This document shows, in pieces, positions 58,892-64,000 of a DNA stretch of 64,000 nt (positions are counted from its first letter, which is position 1; each line of letters opens with the position of its first letter). Under the pieces are notes generated by a model. It was not told the origin of the DNA. It saw only the letters and a list, made by a program, of their open reading frames with translations, and did not search any database. The position numbers and the translations under genes are program-made. Source of the stretch: JAAYDK01 sp964543935 (GTDB taxonomy: Bacteria > Spirochaetota > Spirochaetia > Sphaerochaetales > Sphaerochaetaceae); assembly GCA_964543935.1 (NCBI GenBank), contig CAZJAK010000001.1, forward strand, positions 58,923-122,922. The letters run 5' to 3'.

Positions 58892-60139
58892 TCAGGAACC
58901 GGCTTCATCCAAGGCCCGGGCTTTCAACCAGAAATGATGGGCTTGCAAGCGGATGCCGTTGATATTGATGAATCCTTTGCAATCCACCGGCTGATAGCCA
59001 CCCGACACCTCCATGCTGCCGAGGGCCTCGTTGTAGAGGGAGTAGGGGCTGCTCACCCCGGCACCGATCATGTTGCCCTTGTACAAGACCACCTTGGCGG
59101 TTCCCGTGATGAGTTCTTGGCTTTTGTCGAAGGCTGCCGAGAGGAAGTCGAATTCGGGTGAGAACCAATACCCATTGTAGATCAATTCAGCATATTTCGG
59201 CATGAGCATGTCGCGCAGGTGCATGACTTCCTTGTCCATGCAGATGCCCTCCAAGTCACGATGGGCGAACCACAGGATGCTGCCGCCCGGAGTTTCATAC
59301 ACACCGCGGCTCTTGATGCCGACATAGCGGTTCTCGACCATGTCGACCCTTCCGATGGCGTTGTCGCGCCCGAGTTTGTTCAAGTACAAGAACATCTCTA
59401 AAGGATCGGTCTTGACCGTTCCGTCGTTCTCGTTGGCGACCTGTACCGGAATGCCGTCCACGAATTCAATGGCAACGGTCGTCTCGGCGTCGGGAGCCTC
59501 CTTTGGTGAAAGGGTATGGGAAAACACTTCGGTCGGGCAGCGCTTTGAGGCGTCCTCCAAGATACCGGCCTCGTGGCTGATATGGAGCAGGTTCTCGTCC
59601 TCGCTGTACGGTTTTTTGACCGAGGCCTTGACGGGGATGCCGTACTGGCGCGCATAGGCGATCAGGTCGCTGCGTCCTTCGAATTGGGATAGCCATTCAG
59701 GGTCCTTCCACGGGGCAATGATCTTCACATCGGGCATGAGGGCGTAGTAACCGAGTTCGAAGCGGACCTGGTCGTTGCCTTTGCCGGTCGCACCATGGGC
59801 GACATACTTGGTCTGTTCCTGTTTGGCCACCTCGATATGGTATTTGGCGATCAGCGGGCGGGCGATCGAGGTTCCCAACAGGTATTTGCCCTCATACACG
59901 GCATTGGCCTTGGCGGCTTTGAAGATGTAATCGGTGACAAACTCTTTGCGAAGGTCCAGCACATACACCTTGGAGGCTCCGGTCGCGTAAGCCTTCTTCT
60001 CGATCGCGTCGAAATCTTCGTTCTGACCAACGTTGGCGACGTAGGCGATCACATCGAATCCTTTGTTCACCAGCCATTTTAGAATCACCGAAGTGTCCAA
60101 TCCGCCGCTATAAGCCAACACAACCTTCTCTTGAGCCAT
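58892..60139 (-). CDS. argG: argininosuccinate synthase
   Basis: 415-residue enzyme joining citrulline and aspartate with ATP in arginine synthesis. The N-terminal ATP-binding motif VVLAYSGGLDTSV and later VAHGATGKGNDQVRFELGY are signature sequences. Start at 60139 with AGAGG upstream; a longer in-frame start at 60205 lies in the promoter. No argH follows; the neighbour is the convergent ArsR gene. It has ARG-box-like sites upstream. Confidence 0.97.
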   Translation of the reverse strand: MAQEKVVLAYSGGLDTSVILKWLVNKGFDVIAYVANVGQNEDFDAIEKKAYATGASKVYVLDLRKEFVTDYIFKAAKANAVYEGKYLLGTSIARPLIAKYHIEVAKQEQTKYVAHGATGKGNDQVRFELGYYALMPDVKIIAPWKDPEWLSQFEGRSDLIAYARQYGIPVKASVKKPYSEDENLLHISHEAGILEDASKRCPTEVFSHTLSPKEAPDAETTVAIEFVDGIPVQVANENDGTVKTDPLEMFLYLNKLGRDNAIGRVDMVENRYVGIKSRGVYETPGGSILWFAHRDLEGICMDKEVMHLRDMLMPKYAELIYNGYWFSPEFDFLSAAFDKSQELITGTAKVVLYKGNMIGAGVSSPYSLYNEALGSMEVSGGYQPVDCKGFININGIRLQAHHFWLKARALDEAGS

Positions 60140-60184
60140 GACAACCACCTCTGCAGCCGAATCTGTTCGATTGCTATGGTAGGA

Positions 60185-60236
60185 AATATTGCATAAAAAT
60201 AACAAATATTCAAGCCAATATTGTATAATTATGCAA
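60185..60236 (-). promoter_or_regulatory. argG promoter with ARG-box-like sites
   Basis: On the minus strand, -35 TTGAAT (60213-60208) and -10 AATATT (60190-60185) have a 17-base spacer. The element TTGCATAAAAATAACAA (60189-60205) fills the spacer. A second, TTGCATAATTATACAA on the minus strand (60236-60221), is identical to the main carAB element and is centred 32 bases upstream. Confidence 0.78.
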
Positions 60237-60320
60237 AAATGTCACTGGGAAACGAGTAAGTCCATGGTCAAGGATGCATCATGGACTTCGAAGTGCATGA
60301 TGAAAGACCGCTCGAGATGC

Positions 60321-60382
60321 TTGACAATCTTCGAGCAGTGGATGTAGTATCTATTTGATATCAAAATGATATCCATATCAAA
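60321..60382 (+). promoter_or_regulatory. promoter and palindromic operator of the ABC exporter operon
   Basis: -35 TTGACA (60321-60326) and -10 TAGTAT (60345-60350) have an 18-base spacer. The perfect palindrome TTTGATATCAAA (60354-60365) lies at the expected transcript start. A further TGATATCC and ATATCAAA (to 60382) extend it into a multi-copy GATATC element. Likely a repressor site; the regulator is not adjacent. Confidence 0.65.
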
Positions 60383-60420
60383 TATCCGGGCATAGAGACG
60401 GATGCAAGGGAGGAAAACCG

Positions 60421-61149
60421 GTGATTGTCGTTCAAGGAGTGACGAAGCGGTACCGTCCTGATCGGCCGCCTGCGGTGAACAATTTGGATCTTCAGGTAGA
60501 GCAGGGCAAGATCTACGGATTTCTCGGACCGAACGGGGCCGGGAAAAGCACCACGATAAAGATGTTGGTGGGTTTGTTGCGCCAAGATACGGGTACCGTC
60601 ACCGTCTGCGGCTACGACAATGTTCGCCAGAGCGTCGAGTTGAAACGATGCATCGGTTATGTCCCGGACGAACCTCTGTTTTATGAGAACATGAGCGGAA
60701 GGCGCTACCTGAATTTTATCGGGGACATTTTCGAAGTCGAACCGTCGGAGTGCGCCAAGCGGACGTTGGCTTGGGCACAGCGGTTCGGTCTGCAAGCCGC
60801 CTTGGACGACCGCATCTCCTCCTATTCGCGCGGAATGAAGCAAAAGTTGGGAGTCATAGCGGCATTGGTCCACGACAGCCGGGTCTTGATCCTCGACGAA
60901 CCAATGGTAGGGTTGGATCCAAAGTCGGCCTTCATCCTGAAAGAGACGATGCGTGAATATTGCGACCAAGGGGGGACGGTGTTCTTTTCCACCCATGTGA
61001 TGGATGTGGCCGAGCGGTTGTGCGATGTGGTTGGCATCATAAACAAAGGGGCCTTGGTTGCCGGCGGTACGTTCGCCTCTCTGAAGAAGGCTACCGGCGA
61101 AGAGCAAGCTACCTTGGAGCAATTATTCTTGGAGTTGACCGATGAGTAA
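60421..61149 (+). CDS. ABC-2-type transporter ATP-binding protein
   Basis: 242-residue ATPase of the DrrA/CcmA-like exporter class. Walker A is GPNGAGKST, then GYVPDEPLFYENM, the signature segment YSRGMKQKLG (S-R-G in place of S-G-G), Walker B VLILDEPMVGLDP and H-loop STHVMD. The start is GTG at 60421 after GGGAGG. It overlaps the downstream membrane gene by 8 bases. Substrate unknown. Confidence 0.92.
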   Translation: MIVVQGVTKRYRPDRPPAVNNLDLQVEQGKIYGFLGPNGAGKSTTIKMLVGLLRQDTGTVTVCGYDNVRQSVELKRCIGYVPDEPLFYENMSGRRYLNFIGDIFEVEPSECAKRTLAWAQRFGLQAALDDRISSYSRGMKQKLGVIAALVHDSRVLILDEPMVGLDPKSAFILKETMREYCDQGGTVFFSTHVMDVAERLCDVVGIINKGALVAGGTFASLKKATGEEQATLEQLFLELTDE

Positions 61150-62830
61150 ATCCCATGTGGCGATCCTGGCACAAGCATACAGGCACGGCTTCGATGTGTG
61201 GGGGCAACTCGGTATCGGCAGGCATGAGGGGGCCGGCAGCAAACCGGCCCGCCGTGGTTGGAAAAGAGTCTCCACCGCCGCATTGGTCGCGCTGTTGGTT
61301 GTAGCGGCTTTCAGTTTCATGACGATGATGATGTTCAACTTCGAACAGATCGAACGCCTGGGAGTCATGTTGAACCTCAACGGTTTGGGAGTGTTCTTTG
61401 CCGCTATCATGGCCTTCCTCATTTCGTTCTTTTATGCAGCCTACACAGCTGGTTCGACGTTGTATCGCGCGACCGACCTGCGGCTGTTGATCACTTTACC
61501 GCTGGCAGTGCGCGATGTCTTTTACTCCCGCCTGCTTTTGCATTATACCGCCAGCGCCCCGTTGTACTGGTTCGTGCTCCTCCCGGGGTTGGCCACCTCT
61601 GGCATCGTGCACGGCTTGTCGGCCCCTCTCGTGGTCAACGGCTTGGTGTTGCTTGCGCTCGGCCCCGCTTTCCCGTTGGCATGTTCGGCATTGTTTGCCA
61701 GACTGGTCTCGGTTGGCCACAAGGCCCGTAGCAGGAGCGGACATCGCTTCGGTGAACTTGTCGCTTTGGCGATCATGATCGTGTTGTTGGTGCTCATCCA
61801 AGGCCTGACGTCCCGGATGATGCGTCCAGATCAAGGTGGGCAGTTCGTACAGTCTGTCGGCGCGGCGATGAAAAACCTGCATGCCTTGCTGTTCTATTTT
61901 AGTTGGCAAGCCGGCATGGTCAGCGGCCCCTTCGCCTGGGGACGGTTGGCATTGTTCATCGTCTCGACCGCGGTATTGTCGTTTCTGCTGACTTTGGCTG
62001 CTTCATACCGTTACCCCGAGTGTGTCGCGCAAGCGCTGAGTGAAGTGCCTTACGCCAAGTCGAAGCACAACGGGGCGGTCGGCGCGGCTCGCCAAGGAGG
62101 ACGCTCACCTGTGGTCGCCTTATTGGTCAAGGAATTCTCCATCATCAATTCGAACAGTGCCTTTAAAATGGAGTTGTATGCCGAAGCTGGCATCCCGCTC
62201 ATCCTGCTGGCCACCTATGCCGTCAGCGGTGTGTTGGGCGACATGGCTTCCATGATCGAAATGGTGTCGGGATGGGAAGCTTTCCCATTCCTCTACTGTG
62301 GTGCACTGATGGCGATGTCGAGCATTTCCATGATGAGTTCGACCAGCATCTCGCGCGAAAGCTCGTTGTTCGAGCTTTCCAAGACATTCCCGGTCACCCC
62401 AGCCACCCATGTCAAAGCGAAGGTCATGGCCCATTTGGTGTTGTATGGCAGTTCCTACCTTATATTCCTCACCTTCGGGTTGTTGGTGTTGAAAATCGAG
62501 GTTTTCCATCTGGTGTGGATGATACCGTTGGGCCTGGTGGTGGTGACGGTCTGCAGCATGCTGGGATTGGCGATCGATTACAGCCGGCCCATGTTGACGT
62601 GGAAACTACCCCAACAAGCGGTGAAACAGAACATGAACGGGATCTTCGGGATGCTTGCTTCGGTGGCACTGTTGGCGTTGTTGGCAGCTTTGGGCTATCT
62701 GGCGCTTGTTGTGTTGAATATTCCTGTCATGTATGTCGGAGTGGTGCTGGTGGCGATGGCGTTGCTGTGCCTGTGGCCGGCATGGCGCTTGGTGCTATTC
62801 GCCTGTTCCAAGCACTATGGGACGATCTGA
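61142..62830 (+). CDS. ABC transporter membrane subunit
   Basis: 562-residue membrane protein with about twelve to fourteen hydrophobic segments in two clusters (about 45-300 and 340-555), separated by a soluble stretch containing HNGAVGAARQGG. It is larger than simple ABC-2 permeases, so one chain probably forms the whole channel. No named family motif is recognised. Function is assigned by coupling to the ATPase gene it overlaps. The C terminus overlaps the convergent lipoprotein gene by 16 bases. Confidence 0.82.
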   Translation: MSKSHVAILAQAYRHGFDVWGQLGIGRHEGAGSKPARRGWKRVSTAALVALLVVAAFSFMTMMMFNFEQIERLGVMLNLNGLGVFFAAIMAFLISFFYAAYTAGSTLYRATDLRLLITLPLAVRDVFYSRLLLHYTASAPLYWFVLLPGLATSGIVHGLSAPLVVNGLVLLALGPAFPLACSALFARLVSVGHKARSRSGHRFGELVALAIMIVLLVLIQGLTSRMMRPDQGGQFVQSVGAAMKNLHALLFYFSWQAGMVSGPFAWGRLALFIVSTAVLSFLLTLAASYRYPECVAQALSEVPYAKSKHNGAVGAARQGGRSPVVALLVKEFSIINSNSAFKMELYAEAGIPLILLATYAVSGVLGDMASMIEMVSGWEAFPFLYCGALMAMSSISMMSSTSISRESSLFELSKTFPVTPATHVKAKVMAHLVLYGSSYLIFLTFGLLVLKIEVFHLVWMIPLGLVVVTVCSMLGLAIDYSRPMLTWKLPQQAVKQNMNGIFGMLASVALLALLAALGYLALVVLNIPVMYVGVVLVAMALLCLWPAWRLVLFACSKHYGTI

Positions 62831-63309
62831 GCGGGCTCCTGTTTGGGCGGTGCGGCCAGCTCGATCTTCAGACCGTCGGCCCCCGCCGGCAGGCGCACTT
62901 GGTAACGCTTGCCGTTGATCAAGAACGGTGTGTCCGAACCTTCCCGGTACAGCCGCACCGCTATCAGGTGTGTTTCGGAGGGAACCACCTCCGCTCGATC
63001 GTAGCGCAATGTGAAATTGACGGGAAACCGTTGGGGATTGCGTATCGTCTGACTCACCAGGATGCGTTCCGGACCGGACGGTCCAGCCATGGCGTACAAG
63101 GTCGTCTCAAGGCGTATTTTGGCAGGAAAATAGAGGTCGTTCGGATAGAGGATCGTGCCGGAGATGATACCGAAACCCTCGTTGCGCCCTACAGCGGGGA
63201 CGGACTGAAGGTTCGTCGTACACGAGACGACAAGCGCTGCCATGGCAAGCATGCCAAATAGCAATCTTCCAAGGCTCTTGACTGGGCGGCATGATGGGAA
63301 CCGAGTCAA
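62815..63309 (-). CDS. YbaY/YscW-like lipoprotein
   Basis: 164 residues. The signal peptide has lipobox VVSC (C30). The domain is YbaY/YscW-like (ISGTILYPNDLYFPAKIRLET, FTLRYDRAEVVPSETHLIAVRLY). The Leu/Pro-rich beta pattern is typical, with a conserved arginine or tyrosine in the middle strand. In YscW the domain assists a secretin; in YbaY the role is unknown. No type III secretion genes are near. Convergent with the ABC permease gene. Confidence 0.72.
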   Translation of the reverse strand: MTRFPSCRPVKSLGRLLFGMLAMAALVVSCTTNLQSVPAVGRNEGFGIISGTILYPNDLYFPAKIRLETTLYAMAGPSGPERILVSQTIRNPQRFPVNFTLRYDRAEVVPSETHLIAVRLYREGSDTPFLINGKRYQVRLPAGADGLKIELAAPPKQEPAQIVP

Positions 63310-63587
63310 TCCGATCCTCCCTTAGTAGCTCAGTATAGCAGGAAAACAGTCTGAAAAGGGAGATGATTGAACGATGCTGGCGAAAGTTCGTTGTGTACGA
63401 AATAAAGTGCTTATGAAATTTTGTTCAAGTTGTCATATATTTTTTACATAATGCACAAATCCATGCCGGTTTTATAAAAATATAGTTATTTATTTTATTG
63501 ATACTAAAAATCTGTTGACAGAATGTTCCAATTGGATAACATATGTACAGAAAAAAAACAATTTTCGAAATAAGGTGAATCGGGACA
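63310..63587. other. AT-rich intergenic region ahead of the Fur/PerR gene
   Basis: No gene found. The stretch 63400-63570 is AT-rich and probably holds the promoter of the regulator gene. I see no clear Fur or PerR box. Confidence 0.5.
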
Positions 63588-64000
63588 ATGCGAGAATTCA
63601 AGCAGGTAGAACAAAAGGAGACTGCAGCAAAGCTCAGTCAATTCGGGGTGAGGCCGCTTTCACATCGGGTTGCGGTATACCGGTATTTGTTGGGTACGAA
63701 ATCCCATCCGACTGCAGACACTATTTATACGGACTTGAAGCCCGCGTTGCCGTCGCTTTCACGCACCACAGTGTACAATGTATTGAACCATCTGTGTGAT
63801 AAGGGAGCGGTCAGGAGAGTGTCGATCGAGGACCATGAATCGCGTTACGACGCGGACATCACCGACCACATCCATTTCAAATGCAAAGTGTGCTCGCAAG
63901 TGTTCGACTTGATGGGATCGGTCTTTCCAGAAATTGTTTTATCGGAAGGCTTCACCGTCGACTCAGTGCAGGTGAACATGGAAGGCACGTGCCCGTCTTG
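63588..64000 (+). CDS. Fur-family regulator, PerR-like (runs off window)
   Basis: The first 137 codons of a gene that continues past base 64000. The N-terminal winged helix (GVRPLSHRVAVYRYLL, HPTADTIYTDL, SLSRTTVYNVLNHL) is that of Fur/PerR proteins. The metal region DHIHFKCKVC and the later CPSC give the two CxxC pairs of the structural zinc site. HESRYDADITDHIHF carries the usual regulatory metal ligands, with D at the PerR-type position, so a peroxide sensor is more likely than an iron-uptake regulator. AAGGTGA precedes the ATG at 63588. Confidence 0.9.
   Translation, partial: MREFKQVEQKETAAKLSQFGVRPLSHRVAVYRYLLGTKSHPTADTIYTDLKPALPSLSRTTVYNVLNHLCDKGAVRRVSIEDHESRYDADITDHIHFKCKVCSQVFDLMGSVFPEIVLSEGFTVDSVQVNMEGTCPS

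Noticed and set aside
1..64000. CRISPR arrays, rRNA genes, restriction-modification or other named defence systems
   Set aside because: No regularly spaced repeats, rRNA-like sequence or defence-gene motifs were seen.

Overview
This window looks like one stretch of a bacterial chromosome from an anaerobic, sugar-fermenting spirochaete, most like the Sphaerochaeta group. That placement is inference from the gene mix: type III glutamine synthetase, a fused E1 alpha/beta dehydrogenase, substrate-binding proteins with short Gly/Ser-rich N termini, many lipoproteins, and no PTS or respiratory genes. No rRNA or other species marker is present. The DNA is moderately GC-rich apart from one AT-rich island at about 31.6-33.7 kb. 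There are two 10-N assembly gaps, at 13937-13946 and 47191-47200.

Layout, 0-16 kb: the end of a xylose operon (xylB-xylA, minus strand) with a divergent AraC-type regulator; lrgAB-type membrane genes; a GNAT-like gene; then an unbroken plus-strand operon of eight genes (4410-15571). It holds a DeoR repressor, E2, E3 and fused E1 of a 2-oxoacid dehydrogenase complex, a PHP-domain protein, a glucitol-6-phosphate dehydrogenase-like SDR with an N-terminal extension, an L-sorbose-1-phosphate reductase-like enzyme and a rhamnulokinase-like FGGY kinase. I read the last three as a PTS-free version of the sorbose pathway (ketose, ketose-1-P, hexitol-6-P, fructose-6-P) tied to a dedicated acetyl-CoA-forming complex. 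16-30 kb: carAB, tRNA-Pro(CGG), a SurA/PpiD-like anchored protein, an HD hydrolase, a fructokinase-like kinase, typA, an NhaC-type antiporter, and asnA divergent from a LacI regulator and a GH1 beta-glucosidase.

31.6-35.3 kb: an AT-rich island with an orphan ParA plus small partner gene, and operator-like and iteron-like repeats, lying between the GH1 gene and a GH13 oligo-1,6-glucosidase. 35-50 kb: glnN, a liv branched-chain amino acid ABC operon, glmS, a set of RNA m5C methyltransferase, DUF362 ferredoxin and COG2426 genes, hemolysin III, and a polar amino acid ABC transporter with two paralogous binding proteins. 51-64 kb: two envelope lipoproteins (LpoB-like and COG3014-like), a DUF212 membrane protein, an MFS transporter, isocitrate dehydrogenase and citrate synthase (convergent), a 3-hydroxyisobutyrate dehydrogenase-like gene, a SmtB/CzrA-like ArsR sensor, argG, an ABC exporter, a YbaY-like lipoprotein and the start of a Fur/PerR regulator.

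The strongest regulatory signal is a repeated ARG-box-like element (core TTGCATAATTATACAA). It lies inside the -35/-10 region of carAB, argG, both amino acid binding-protein genes and the permease/ATPase operon. This joins five transcription units into one probable arginine regulon and suggests the ABC transporter carries arginine or a related amino acid. The isocitrate dehydrogenase has NAD-type rather than NADP-type cofactor residues. With citrate synthase, glnN, asnA and carAB, it fits a partial oxidative TCA branch that supplies glutamate for nitrogen metabolism.
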